The translations under genes and the position numbers were made by a program. A DNA stretch of 54,037 nt from an uncultured Verrucomicrobia subdivision 3 bacterium (GTDB lineage Bacteria > Verrucomicrobiota > Verrucomicrobiia > Limisphaerales > UBA11358), in assembly GCA_903827955.1 (NCBI GenBank), contig CAIKKJ010000054.1:66298-120334 (forward strand). Direction: 5' to 3'. A model generated the notes under the pieces. That model searched no databases. It was not told where the DNA came from and was given only the letters and a program-made list of their open reading frames with translations. Positions 8,216-17,445 of the stretch are shown here, one piece after another (within the stretch, counting starts at the first letter, position 1; each line of letters starts with the position of its first letter).

Positions 8216-8797
8216 TTATTTTTGGACGGCGTAATGCAGTATGTCGGCGAGCACCTTGGCGGGCGACTGGTCGGCGTTGATGACGTGGACGAGTTTATTG
8301 CCGTAGTGCTTCAGCACCGGCTTGGTCTCGGCTTCGTAGGTTTTGAGGCGCTGTCTGATGATTTCCAAGTTGGCGTCATCGAGGCGGTTTTCCTTGATGG
8401 CGCGGCGCTGGATGCGCTCGATAAGCTTTTCCGGATTGGAATTCTCCAGATAAAAAACGCCCACGACATCTAGCGTGTCGCGCAGAATTTTCGCCTGGTT
8501 CACGTTGCGCGGAATGCCATCGAGCACGAGCAAATCATGCTTGGGATGAAAACGTCCAACGCTCGTGGCGGCCTTGATGCTTTCCTTCCAGAGCTTGATG
8601 GTCGGCTCGTCGGGGACAAGCTCGCCACGGCTGGAGTATTGGAGGAAAACTTTCCCCAGCGGCGTGTCGGTGCGGAGGTTGCGAAAGACATCACCGCAAG
8701 CGCAGTGAAAAAACTTCGGGATGGCACCAAAGATTTTGCCTTGAGTGCCTTTGCCAGCGCCGGGCGCGCCAAAAAGTAGGATGCAGCGATATTTCAC
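8216..8797 (-). CDS. Adenylate-kinase-like nucleoside monophosphate kinase
   Basis: The 193-residue protein has the P-loop FGAPGAGKGTQ (9-19), an NMP-binding segment CGDVFR (34-39), LDGIPRN (92-98) and a short-LID region with RLDD (138-141) and the R..Y...T.PVL.hY tail, all adenylate kinase features. In Adk the NMP segment reads TGD; here it is CGD, so the threonine that contacts AMP is cysteine. This, with the missing long LID, leaves the preferred nucleotide uncertain. It may be a paralogue rather than the housekeeping enzyme. The start overlaps the upstream stop by 4 bases (ATGA), showing translational coupling. Confidence 0.82.
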   Translation of the reverse strand: MKYRCILLFGAPGAGKGTQGKIFGAIPKFFHCACGDVFRNLRTDTPLGKVFLQYSSRGELVPDEPTIKLWKESIKAATSVGRFHPKHDLLVLDGIPRNVNQAKILRDTLDVVGVFYLENSNPEKLIERIQRRAIKENRLDDANLEIIRQRLKTYEAETKPVLKHYGNKLVHVINADQSPAKVLADILHYAVQK

Positions 8798-9696
8798 ACG
8801 AGCTTGGGGTTAAGTTTGATTTCCTGAATGTCAGTCAACGCGACCGCGACCGGACCGGCGGCGGTCTGCAGAACGACTTCCGCCGCACCGACAGAAGCAA
8901 TGCGCTCAACCGCCAGCGTCTCTTTGATGGTCTTCACTTCCATGGAAAACTTTTTGGCCTGCTCGCCTTCGGCATTGCCCAGATAGGCTGCGAACCTTGT
9001 CTCAATGAAGCGTTTGTTGAAGGTGAATTTGCCACGCGCATAAATCTGCGCCTCGGGCTTTTTTTCCTCCTGCGGTTTCCACGAAGCCTCACCGATCTGA
9101 ATCTGTTGTTCTTTTGGTTTCTGCCCGGAAACGCCGCCCGCCTCCGAAGCTCCGTCCGTTGCTTCCTCGACCGGCTTGGGAATATACATGGGCATGATCA
9201 GAAAAATCACCGGACTGATAATCGGCAGCAACGCTGACAGACCGATGACCTGTGCCGCCGAGCGTGCCTTGACGATGGAAATTTCATACGCCGCAAACAG
9301 GTTCGCCCCGTAAACCACAAGCAAAAGAAAAAGTCCGAGCGATGATTTGAACAAGCCGCCAAATAGCGATGGCGACGGCTGCACCAACCGCGACACGGCG
9401 TTCACCTGGATGTCAGCTTTTTGCGGACGTTGCGACTCAGTCGGCAGGATGAACGGCTCGACAAAACCTTTGATTTTTGGGTTTGCGGACAGTTGCTTCA
9501 AGGCGTCCTGCGAAAACCGAGCCCACGGAACGTTCGTATAAGTTTCCTCTGGCGTGTGGATCATGATGCCATTGTCGTCAAACTTCACGACCTCGCCCGC
9601 GACCGATCCGCCGTCGGCCAGCGGATAGGTTTCTGCACCCGCCGCCAGCATCACGATGCCGAGCCACAGGCTGAAAAGGAAAATGATTTTGCGCAC
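8794..9696 (-). CDS. Exported/membrane protein of unknown function
   Basis: The 300-residue protein starts with a clear signal peptide (MRKIIFLFSLWLGIVMLAAGA), followed by a small beta-rich segment about residues 22-70 (YPLADGGSVAGEVVKFDDNG...), similar in character to the exported 'G-x-V-hhh-D-x-x' domains of Verrucomicrobiota. Two hydrophobic segments lie near 125-145 and 148-172 (LGLFLLLVVYGANLFAAYEI; GLSALLPIISPVIFLIMPMY). The C-terminal half repeats the beta-rich type (KFTFNKRFIETRFAAYLG...). I do not recognise a family. It is the first gene of the operon with the adenylate-kinase-like gene, fmt and hrpB. Confidence 0.7.
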   Translation of the reverse strand: MRKIIFLFSLWLGIVMLAAGAETYPLADGGSVAGEVVKFDDNGIMIHTPEETYTNVPWARFSQDALKQLSANPKIKGFVEPFILPTESQRPQKADIQVNAVSRLVQPSPSLFGGLFKSSLGLFLLLVVYGANLFAAYEISIVKARSAAQVIGLSALLPIISPVIFLIMPMYIPKPVEEATDGASEAGGVSGQKPKEQQIQIGEASWKPQEEKKPEAQIYARGKFTFNKRFIETRFAAYLGNAEGEQAKKFSMEVKTIKETLAVERIASVGAAEVVLQTAAGPVAVALTDIQEIKLNPKLV

Positions 9697-9833
9697 GGCG
9701 TTTTTCTAGCAGAGCCGGCAAAGCGACGAAAGAAAATTCGCTTGGCGTCAGTATGGAATCTAGCGTGCCGCACCGGCTCAAATCACCACTTTTGGTTATT
9801 CTATGTTTCACTTTCTGGCGTTAACCTGCCGAC
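9697..9833. other. Divergent intergenic region
   Basis: These 137 bases separate the minus-strand operon beginning at 9696 from the GH2 gene at 9834 and must hold promoters for both. An AT-rich stretch TTATTCTATG near 9797-9806 could serve as a -10 element for the GH2 gene. No convincing -35 box, palindrome or small gene was found. Confidence 0.4.
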
Positions 9834-12785
9834 ATGAATCGCTTTATTTTTTTTGCGCTCTGGTCGACTTACTTGCTGCCATCCTTGCATGCCGCCGAAG
9901 TCTTGCCGCTGGCGGGTGAATGGCGGTTCGCGCTCGACCGCGGCGATGCCGGCGTGAGCGAAAAATGGTTCACCAAGAATCTGCCGGACAAAATTCAATT
10001 GCCCGGCATCTTGCAGGCGCAAGGCTATGGCGATGACATCAGCACAAACACGCCGTGGGTGACGTCACTTGGCGATGCGTGGTGGAAAACCCAGCCGGCG
10101 GGATTGCGCGAACATTTTTCGCAGCCGGGCAACGTGAAGGTTCCATTTCTCTCACAGCCACCGAAACATTTTCTCGGTGCCGCGTGGTATCAGCTCGACT
10201 TGGCGATTCCGACAAATTGGAGCGGCAAACATTTCACGCTGTTTCTCGAACGCGTCCACTGGAAGTCCACCGTCTGGGTCGACGAAACTGCAATTGGCTC
10301 GGACATCAGCTTGAGCACTCCGCACGAATTCGATTTAGGCAACGTCACGCCCGGCAAACATCGCCTCACGATCCGCGTGGACAACCGCACGCAGCTGCCG
10401 CTCGCTGGGCACCTGGTGGATTCGCACAGCATCTCCGACGCACTCGGTGCCGCGTGGAACGGCATCGTCGGGAAAATTGAACTGCGCGCCACGCCACCGG
10501 TATGGATTGAGGACGTTCAGGTATTTCCAAATCCAACGAACAAATACGCGCGGATTAAAATTCACATTGGTAATTCGTCGGGTTTCGATGGCAAAGCGGA
10601 AGTAAAAATTCTCTACGCCACCTGGATTAAATCAAACGCACCACATCATGCCAATTTGCCCATACAGGTTTTTCAGGGAGCAACGCTGGCGCACGCCACC
10701 AATTGGGCCACTGCTGAATTTGAATTCAAGTTGCCCGAGACCTGGGAAACCTGGGACGAATTTAATCCCATGCTTGTTAAGTTTAAAATTGCCCTGACCA
10801 GTGGTGATGCTATTGACGACGACCGAGGCGTGGTGTTTGGCTCTCGCGCAATTGCCACGCGGGACAAGGACATTCTTATCAACGGCTGTCCCGTCAACCT
10901 GCGGCTCACCCATTTCGGCGGCGATTTTCCACTCACCGGCTATCCGGCGATGGATGTCGCGTCGTGGAAAAAAATCATCCAAGCGTGCAAGGATTACGGG
11001 CTGAACGGAATCCGTTTCCATTCGTGGTGTCCACCGGAAGCGGCGTTTGAAGCGGCGGATGAGATGGGTTTTTATCTCCAGCCGGAGTGCGGACTTTGGG
11101 CGGATTTCGGCAACGCCGAAACGCGCGCATTTCTCGAAACCGAAACCGCGCGCATCTTGAAGGCTTACGGCAATCATCCGTCGTTCATTTTGCTATCGCC
11201 AAGCAACGAGCCTAAAAATTATTCGCGTTACCTGCCGACGTGGGCGGCGACGAATTACGCAAAAGACAATCGCCGGCTCTACTCCGCCGCCACTGGCTGG
11301 TCGGATCCGTCGCAGGTCAACGGCGGTGCGCAATTCGCCACACTCGTCCGCTATGGCGACGGCCAACTCCGCAACAGCAGCGGCTGGTTCGGCGGCGATT
11401 ATCGCGATGCGCTCACGGATGTTCACATTCCCGTCTTGTCGCACGAAGTCGGCCAGTGGTGCGCGTATCCCGACTTCGACGTGATGTGCAAATTCACCGG
11501 CTACTTGCAGCCCGGCAATTATGACATCTTCAAATACCTCGCGGAACAAAATGACGTGCTAGACGAGAATAAAGATTTCGCGTGGGCATCGGGACGTTTT
11601 CAACTGGCGTGCTACAAGGAAGAAATCGAGGCCAACCTCCGCACGCCCGGCCTCGCCGGTTTTCAACTGCTCGACCTGCACGATTATCTTGGCCAAGGCA
11701 CGGCACTCATCGGCGTGCTGGATGCGTTTTGGGAAAGCAAAGGCTATGTGTCGCCAGAAGAATTCAGAAAATTTTGCGGTCCGGTTGTGCCATTGGCACG
11801 CTTGAACAAAAGAGTTTTTACAACAGCGGATAAATTTGAGGTGCCTGTTGAAGTTGCAAATTTTGGCAATGAAATTTGGAAGCAGCACATGACCTTTTGG
11901 GCAATCGCAAACAGCAACAATGAATTCATGGTCAGTGGAAATTTGCGACCGACAGATATCCCAATTCAAAAAAATGTTTCGATCGGCTCAATTTCCGTTG
12001 ACCTCACAAAGTTGCCCGCGCCCGGAGCATATACCTTGATTATAATTGGCGAACCAAAAATTGTGGATGGAAATATTTCAACACCCTCATATGGGAACGA
12101 CTGGAACTTCTGGCTTTATCCCGCGCAGATTGAAGATTCAAAAACGAGCGACGTGCTCGTAACCAGCGTTTGGGCCGACGCAGAAAAAAAACTCACTGTA
12201 GGCGGCAAAGTTTTATTCATGCCGACCGCCGCCGACCTCGATCCGACGAAATGCCCGCCGATGAAGAACGTTCCCGTGTTTTGGAACATCCAGATGACCG
12301 TGCGCCCGCCGCAGAATCGCAGCCCACGCTTTGACGCAATGCTCGGACTGCTGTGCAATACCAATCATCCCGCGCTCGCGGCATTTCCAACGGACAAATA
12401 CTGCGACTGGCAGTGGACGCCGCTCATCAACGGCGTCCGCTCAGTGAATCTCACCGCCGCGCCGCGTGATTTGAAACCGATTGTGTGGGCGATTGATGAC
12501 TGGAACCGCAATTGGAAACTCGGCGTGATTTTTGAATGCAACGTGGGCCAAGGAAAGTTGCTGGTGTCGGGCATTAATCTGAACGACGAACGCGGCGGTT
12601 CCGAATTGAAACAGCTGCGCCGCTCGCTGCTGGATTACATGGGCGGTGAAAAATTTCACCCGGCGGCGACGCTCACGCCAAAGCAGGTCAGTGTTTTGTG
12701 GTCACGCGGAAATTTCATAGGCAGCGAACCTGCGCGCGTGTTCGACCCGGATTTGAATGACGGCAGCATTCTGAACCACAAATAA
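9834..12785 (+). CDS. Exported glycoside hydrolase family 2 enzyme
   Basis: The 983-residue protein begins with a signal peptide (FIFFALWSTYLLPSLHA) and shows the GH2 order: jelly-roll sugar-binding domain (about 25-220), Ig-like domain (about 225-345) and a TIM barrel. The acid/base is Glu459 in LLSPSNEP and the likely nucleophile is Glu538 in VLSHEVGQW. GH2 includes beta-galactosidases, beta-glucuronidases, beta-mannosidases and alpha-L-arabinofuranosidases; specificity cannot be read here. The long C-terminal part (about 660-983) is beta-rich and unassigned. The gene stands alone, with a divergent operon on its left and a convergent cupin gene on its right. Confidence 0.87.
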   Translation: MNRFIFFALWSTYLLPSLHAAEVLPLAGEWRFALDRGDAGVSEKWFTKNLPDKIQLPGILQAQGYGDDISTNTPWVTSLGDAWWKTQPAGLREHFSQPGNVKVPFLSQPPKHFLGAAWYQLDLAIPTNWSGKHFTLFLERVHWKSTVWVDETAIGSDISLSTPHEFDLGNVTPGKHRLTIRVDNRTQLPLAGHLVDSHSISDALGAAWNGIVGKIELRATPPVWIEDVQVFPNPTNKYARIKIHIGNSSGFDGKAEVKILYATWIKSNAPHHANLPIQVFQGATLAHATNWATAEFEFKLPETWETWDEFNPMLVKFKIALTSGDAIDDDRGVVFGSRAIATRDKDILINGCPVNLRLTHFGGDFPLTGYPAMDVASWKKIIQACKDYGLNGIRFHSWCPPEAAFEAADEMGFYLQPECGLWADFGNAETRAFLETETARILKAYGNHPSFILLSPSNEPKNYSRYLPTWAATNYAKDNRRLYSAATGWSDPSQVNGGAQFATLVRYGDGQLRNSSGWFGGDYRDALTDVHIPVLSHEVGQWCAYPDFDVMCKFTGYLQPGNYDIFKYLAEQNDVLDENKDFAWASGRFQLACYKEEIEANLRTPGLAGFQLLDLHDYLGQGTALIGVLDAFWESKGYVSPEEFRKFCGPVVPLARLNKRVFTTADKFEVPVEVANFGNEIWKQHMTFWAIANSNNEFMVSGNLRPTDIPIQKNVSIGSISVDLTKLPAPGAYTLIIIGEPKIVDGNISTPSYGNDWNFWLYPAQIEDSKTSDVLVTSVWADAEKKLTVGGKVLFMPTAADLDPTKCPPMKNVPVFWNIQMTVRPPQNRSPRFDAMLGLLCNTNHPALAAFPTDKYCDWQWTPLINGVRSVNLTAAPRDLKPIVWAIDDWNRNWKLGVIFECNVGQGKLLVSGINLNDERGGSELKQLRRSLLDYMGGEKFHPAATLTPKQVSVLWSRGNFIGSEPARVFDPDLNDGSILNHK

Positions 12786-12808
12786 AATTTACCGCGCGAC
12801 ACTAAAAA

Positions 12809-13174
12809 TTATTTTTCTGTGATGATTGTATCGGCATGCTCATAGCCGGGCGCGCAGCAGCAGAGCAGACGCAGAACCTCTTTGCCGGTGTTCCAGATTT
12901 TATGTTTCAGACCGGGCGGGATGGCAATTGCGTCACCAACTTTCACCTCGCGCGTCTCATTCTCAATTCGCATTTTTCCCGCACCGTGCGTGATGTAGTA
13001 GATCTCCTCACACTTTGGATGATAATGTTCAAGCGTCGCGCCGCCGACGGGGATGCGCGCCTCGGCGAGGCTCTGGTTGCGGATGGCGGAATTACGATGG
13101 GCAAGCAGCTCGCGGATTTCCGATCCATCCACGGTGATGAAGGAAGGAACTTCGTTTAGGTTTTTAACGTCCAT
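12809..13174 (-). CDS. Cupin-domain protein
   Basis: A single small cupin barrel of about 121 residues. Cupin motif 1 appears as G..LEHYHPKCEEIYYITHGAG, giving two histidines and a glutamate for metal, and motif 2 as GDAIAIPPGLKHKIWN, giving the third histidine. Single-domain cupins of this form include mannose-6-phosphate isomerase-like and oxygenase-like proteins; substrate is unknown. The ATG at 13174 is chosen over an upstream in-frame start at 13189 because the fold begins at MDVKNLNEV. It converges on the GH2 gene. Confidence 0.82.
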   Translation of the reverse strand: MDVKNLNEVPSFITVDGSEIRELLAHRNSAIRNQSLAEARIPVGGATLEHYHPKCEEIYYITHGAGKMRIENETREVKVGDAIAIPPGLKHKIWNTGKEVLRLLCCCAPGYEHADTIITEK

Positions 13175-13231
13175 AAATTTGGGCAACAAGATATTTTACC
13201 CGCACAGAAAATAGCGGAAAGTTTTTATTTT

Positions 13232-13633
13232 TCAGTTTGAAGGTAAAACTCCCAGCTTTGCAGCAGCCTCCGCATCGAAGGCAAAATAATCACACGTGAT
13301 TTCCTCACCAGCCGCGAGGTCCCGCCGCGCGACCGTTATCACCGGCAGGCAGCCGTGAAGTATCGCGCCAGTGTTTGGCTCCGACGAATGGTTCATGAAA
13401 CACGCATGGTCGCCGCTCAAATTCCAGCGCCCGGAGACAACATCCAGAAACGCGAACCAGCGCAGATGCCGTTGCGCTTCCGACGGCAAAGTGGCGAATT
13501 CTGCCGGTAAAAATTCACGGTCAAAGCCCGGCTGAAATTGCCACACCGGCTTGCCGCATGGGATAAATTTCACTGCGAATAATCCCAGCCCGTGAATTAC
13601 ACTCGGTGCCACGCGGGTTTCAATAAGGAGCAT
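13232..13633 (-). CDS. Small SET-domain protein (putative protein-lysine methyltransferase)
   Basis: The 133-residue protein consists almost only of a SET domain: GLGLFAVKFIPCG at the N-terminus, then CFMNHSSEPNT (matching the NHS..PN AdoMet-binding motif) and GEEITCDYF (the G.E...DY motif with the catalytic tyrosine). Such small bacterial SET proteins are related to eukaryotic histone methyltransferases; the target is unknown. The post-SET cysteines are absent. The ATG at 13633 is preferred to 13648. It is divergent from the squalene-hopene cyclase gene. Confidence 0.82.
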   Translation of the reverse strand: MLLIETRVAPSVIHGLGLFAVKFIPCGKPVWQFQPGFDREFLPAEFATLPSEAQRHLRWFAFLDVVSGRWNLSGDHACFMNHSSEPNTGAILHGCLPVITVARRDLAAGEEITCDYFAFDAEAAAKLGVLPSN

Positions 13634-13668
13634 AAAATATTCCGACAATTATCCCGCATTTCTGTGGC

Positions 13669-13686
13669 GAGTAAATTTCTTTACTC
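13669..13686. repeat. Short perfect hairpin upstream of shc
   Basis: GAGTAAA and TTTACTC form a perfect 7-bp inverted repeat around a TTTC loop in the 81-base region between the divergent SET-domain and squalene-hopene cyclase genes. It could be an operator or a leader hairpin; there is no evidence for a bound protein. Confidence 0.35.
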
Positions 13687-13714
13687 CAATTTCCCCAAAC
13701 CGCAAAATTAAGCC

Positions 13715-15709
13715 GTGTTGACCGCAAGTGATTCCCGGGCGTCCACGCAGCCTTCCGCCGCGAACGTCCCGCCAGCAAATTCCATTTCTGCCCAAGTCCA
13801 GGCCGCCACCCAGCGGTCGCAGAATTATCTTTTATCCGTCCAAAATCCCGAAGGCTACTGGGTTGGCGAGCTGATGGTGGACGCCACGCTCGTCGCGGAC
13901 ATGGTCGCCTATCATCACTGGGACGGTAGCGTGAACCAAGAATGGCAGCGCAAAGCCGTCAACCACATCTTCTCCATGCAGCTCCCGGACGGCGGCTGGA
14001 ACATTTACTACGGCGGCCCGTCGGAAGTGAACGCCACCATCAAGGCCTATCTCGCGCTGAAACTCGCCGGCGTGCCGGTGACCGATGCGCGTATGTTGAA
14101 GGCGCGGGAAGTCGCCCTGCATCTCGGCGGTGTGCCGCGCATGAATACGTTTTCCAAACTGTATCTCGCACTCATCGGCTTGTTTCCATGGGAATATGTC
14201 CCAACGATTCCGTGCGAAGTGCTGCTCATCGGCAAATGGTTTCACGTGAACTTCTGGGACATGAGCAATTGGTCCCGCGCCATGCTCGTGCCGCTCGCCA
14301 TCATCAATCACTTCAAGCCCACGCGCCCGGTGTCGGTGACACTGGACGAGCTTTATCCGCACGGCTATCACGAACGCGACCTAGCGCTGCCGCCCGACCC
14401 GGACAAAATTTCGCTCCGCAATTTTTTCCTTTGGCTCGACCGTTTGCACAAGCTCGCGGAATGGTTCGCGGAACATTCCATCCATCCGTTCCGCAAAACG
14501 GCGCTGAAAAAATGCGAACAGTGGATGCTCGAACGTTTCAAGGGCAGCGACGGTCTCGCGGCGATTTTTCCCGCGATGCTCAATTCCGTTATTGCCCTGA
14601 AAGCGCTCGGCTACAAGAGCGACAATCCGATTCTCCAACGCGAGGAGCGCGAACTTAAACGCCTCCAGCACGAGGAAAAAGATTCAATCCGCATCGAGCC
14701 GTGTTTCTCGCCCGTGTGGGACACCGCCATCGTCGCGATTTGCCTGCGCGAATCCGGCGTGCCCGCCGAACATCCCGCCATGAAAAAATGCGCGGAGTGG
14801 TTGATGGAAAAAGAAATCCGGATGCGCGGCGACTGGTATCACAAAAACCCCGTCGATGTCGAACCCAGCGGCTGGGTCTTTGAGTATCAAAACACCTGGA
14901 ACCCCGACGTGGACGACACCGCCATGGTTCTGCTCGCGCTCCGCCAGATTCCCACGGACAATCCCGCCAAGCGCGACGAAGTTTTCAAGCGCGGCATGAA
15001 ATGGATGATGGCCTTCCAATGCAAAGACGGCGGCTGGGCGGCGTTCGACCGGGATTGCACTAATAACATTCTGGAAAAAGTCCCTTTCGCCGACCACAAC
15101 GCCATGCTGGATCCCGAATGTGCCGACATCACCGCGCGCATTTTGGAATTGCTCGGCTACGAAAATTGGAGCCGCGACCATCATCAAATCCGCGACGCGC
15201 TCGACTACGTCAAGGCCGAGCAGGAAGACGACGGATCGTGGTATGGCCGCTGGGGCGTGAATTACATTTACGGCACCTGGCAAGTGTTGCGCGGCATCCG
15301 CGCCCTGAACTGGAACATGAACGAAGCCTGGCTCCAACGGGGCAAGGCCTGGCTCGAAAGCGTCCAGCGTCCCGACGGCGGCTGGGGTGAACGCTGCAAC
15401 ACTTACGACGATCCGATTTACAAAGGCCAAGGCCCCAGCACCGCTTCGCAAACCGCGTGGGCAGTCATGGGCTTGTGCGCCTTCGACGACTCGGAAAATC
15501 CGGCGCTCAAACGCGGCATCGAATATTTGTGCCGCACACAAAATGCCGACGGCTCGTGGAGCGAACTCGAAACTACCGGCACCGGTTTCCCGAAAGTGTT
15601 CTACCTGAAATACGACATGTATCGCAACGCGTGGCCGCTGCTCGCCCTTGCGACCTACCGGCAAATCTGCGAACGCGCGGCAGCAAAGAAAAACGGAGCC
15701 GCCAAGTAA
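13715..15709 (+). CDS. shc: Squalene-hopene cyclase
   Basis: The 664-residue triterpene cyclase folds squalene into hopene, the first committed step of hopanoid synthesis, at the membrane surface. The catalytic DVDD of the DxDDTA motif is at 398-401, and at least five QW-type repeats are visible (MQLPDGGWN, QCKDGGWAAF, QEDDGSWYGRW, QRPDGGWGE, QNADGSWSE). Length is in the normal range. The start is GTG (13715), with a TTG immediately after it; the first 30 residues are low in structure, so a later start is possible. Its stop codon abuts the pyrD ATG with no gap, so the two are probably cotranscribed. No other hopanoid gene is nearby. Confidence 0.95.
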   Translation: MLTASDSRASTQPSAANVPPANSISAQVQAATQRSQNYLLSVQNPEGYWVGELMVDATLVADMVAYHHWDGSVNQEWQRKAVNHIFSMQLPDGGWNIYYGGPSEVNATIKAYLALKLAGVPVTDARMLKAREVALHLGGVPRMNTFSKLYLALIGLFPWEYVPTIPCEVLLIGKWFHVNFWDMSNWSRAMLVPLAIINHFKPTRPVSVTLDELYPHGYHERDLALPPDPDKISLRNFFLWLDRLHKLAEWFAEHSIHPFRKTALKKCEQWMLERFKGSDGLAAIFPAMLNSVIALKALGYKSDNPILQREERELKRLQHEEKDSIRIEPCFSPVWDTAIVAICLRESGVPAEHPAMKKCAEWLMEKEIRMRGDWYHKNPVDVEPSGWVFEYQNTWNPDVDDTAMVLLALRQIPTDNPAKRDEVFKRGMKWMMAFQCKDGGWAAFDRDCTNNILEKVPFADHNAMLDPECADITARILELLGYENWSRDHHQIRDALDYVKAEQEDDGSWYGRWGVNYIYGTWQVLRGIRALNWNMNEAWLQRGKAWLESVQRPDGGWGERCNTYDDPIYKGQGPSTASQTAWAVMGLCAFDDSENPALKRGIEYLCRTQNADGSWSELETTGTGFPKVFYLKYDMYRNAWPLLALATYRQICERAAAKKNGAAK

Positions 15710-16807
15710 ATGGGCTGGCTCCACAAAAAACTGATCCGCCCCCTGCTCTTCCGGCAGGATTCCGAACGCGCCCACAACGCCGTCGTCAAACAACTCGCGT
15801 GGGTCAGCCGCAATTCTCTTGCCTGCGGCATAGTGAAATCACTTTATGGTGCGCCGGAACTGCCCGCGACAGTTTTCGGTCTGAAATTTCCCAATCCCGT
15901 CGGCCTCGCTGCTGGCATGGACAAACACGCTGCCGCCGTGCCCGGCTGGGCCGCGCTCGGTTTTGGCTTCACCGAACTCGGCGGCGTGACATGGCACGCG
16001 CAGGATGGCAATCCAAAACCCCGGATGTTCCGTGCGATTTCCGACGAAGCGGTCATCAACCGGATGGGCTTCAACAATTCCGGCGCAGAAGCCGTCGCCG
16101 AAAAACTTTCTGGCTGGAAAAAATCCGGCCGCTGGCCTGCACATCCCGTCGGCATCAACCTCGGCAAATCCAAAATCACACCGCTAGACAAAGCTGCCGA
16201 GGATTACGCCAATTCCTTCCGCGCACTGCGCGGCCTCGCGGATTTTTTTGTCGTCAACGTCAGTTCGCCCAACACGCCGAACCTGCGCCAGTTGCAGGAC
16301 AAGGCGGCGCTGGACGAAATTTTTGCGGCGCTGCAAACGTTGAATTCATCGCGAAAGCCAATCCTCGTAAAAGTCGCGCCTGATCTGACATTTGAAGCGC
16401 TGGATGAAATTCTGGAACTCGTCGCACCGCGCAACATCGCGGGTATCGTGGCGACCAATACCACTATCGCCCGCCCGCCGACCAATGACCTCGCGCTCCA
16501 AAAAATTTACGCCGAGACCGGCGGCTTGAGCGGCAAACCGTTGCGCCAGCGCAGCACGGAAGTGATCCGGCATCTTTTCCAACAGACGAACGGCAAACTG
16601 CCCATCATCGGCGTGGGCGGAATTTTTTCCACGGACGATGCGTGGGAGAAAATCACAGCGGGCGCAGCGTTGGTGCAATGTTACACCGGCCTCGTCTACG
16701 AAGGGCCGGGACTGGCGAGAAAAGTTGTGGCGGGTTTGCGTGAAACAATTTCAGCGGGGGGATTCAAAACCATTCAGGAAGCGGTTGGCTCGGCAGTCAA
16801 AATTTAA
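15710..16807 (+). CDS. pyrD: Dihydroorotate dehydrogenase, quinone-dependent (class 2)
   Basis: This 365-residue enzyme oxidises dihydroorotate to orotate in pyrimidine synthesis, passing electrons from FMN to membrane quinone. The N-terminal helical extension (residues 1-45) that marks class 2 enzymes is present. GLAAGMDKHA, VNVSSPNTPNLRQLQ (with the catalytic serine), KVAPDL, TNTT and GVGGIFS follow in the expected order. It begins at the base after the squalene-hopene cyclase stop. Its own stop overlaps the stop of the convergent UPF0314 gene by 4 bases. Confidence 0.95.
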   Translation: MGWLHKKLIRPLLFRQDSERAHNAVVKQLAWVSRNSLACGIVKSLYGAPELPATVFGLKFPNPVGLAAGMDKHAAAVPGWAALGFGFTELGGVTWHAQDGNPKPRMFRAISDEAVINRMGFNNSGAEAVAEKLSGWKKSGRWPAHPVGINLGKSKITPLDKAAEDYANSFRALRGLADFFVVNVSSPNTPNLRQLQDKAALDEIFAALQTLNSSRKPILVKVAPDLTFEALDEILELVAPRNIAGIVATNTTIARPPTNDLALQKIYAETGGLSGKPLRQRSTEVIRHLFQQTNGKLPIIGVGGIFSTDDAWEKITAGAALVQCYTGLVYEGPGLARKVVAGLRETISAGGFKTIQEAVGSAVKI

Positions 16808-17415
16808 GGCGTCGGCTGGCCGGCCATCTGCCAATGTCGGATTGCTTCGACAGGATGGATGAGCATGATGATGTTCAGCGTGAGATTGTCGCGCACCCAC
16901 AGCGCACAGCCGACTTCCATGACGGCCACAGCGGCGAGGCTGATGACTGGTTTTACCTTGCTCGCGAAAATGAAACCGGCCGTCATCATCAGCGCATCAC
17001 TCATCGAGTTCAAAACGCTGTCACCGGAATAGCCCAGCGCGACCGTGGCTTCGCGGTAGCGGTTGATGATGATGGGGGAATTTTCCAGCAGTTCCCAACT
17101 GACTTCCAGCGCCAGCGCAATGAGCAGGCGCTTTGCCGCCGGCAGCTTGCGTGCGAAAAGCCAGAGCAGTGCGTAAAATGAAATCCCGTGGACGATGTGG
17201 GAGAAGGAATACGGATCAGCAACACGCTGGGAATTTTCACTACTCCAGATGCTCGTCTCCCAAAATCCAAACCGGCCGTCCGGCCCGAAAAACAGTCGGC
17301 CCATCGAAAGCTCAATCCCCGCCATCAGCACCAGGACGGCGATGAAAATCAGGATGAGGTGCGACGTTTTCAAGCGGCTCAATTCTGCCGCCAGCTTAAC
17401 TGCCGTTGCCCGCAC
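16804..17415 (-). CDS. UPF0314/DUF2585-type membrane protein
   Basis: The 203-residue protein has a first hydrophobic helix (HLILIFIAVLVLMAGIEL) and further membrane segments. It matches the sequence pattern I know for DUF2585: IWSSENSQ, YSFSHIVHGISFY, WELLENSPIIINRYRE, YSGDSVLNSMSD and RDNLTLNIIMLI. The function of the family is unknown. A GTG at 17415 is the first start. It lies 30 bases after the YDG-repeat gene on the same strand and ends inside the pyrD stop region. Confidence 0.8.
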   Translation of the reverse strand: MRATAVKLAAELSRLKTSHLILIFIAVLVLMAGIELSMGRLFFGPDGRFGFWETSIWSSENSQRVADPYSFSHIVHGISFYALLWLFARKLPAAKRLLIALALEVSWELLENSPIIINRYREATVALGYSGDSVLNSMSDALMMTAGFIFASKVKPVISLAAVAVMEVGCALWVRDNLTLNIIMLIHPVEAIRHWQMAGQPTP

Positions 17416-17445
17416 GGCAATGCGATTTTTAATTTTCGCAAACGC

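Noticed and set aside
9834-12785. GH2 gene as part of the arabinose locus
   Set aside because: It lies about 13 kb away on the other strand with unrelated genes between; a functional link is possible but not supported.
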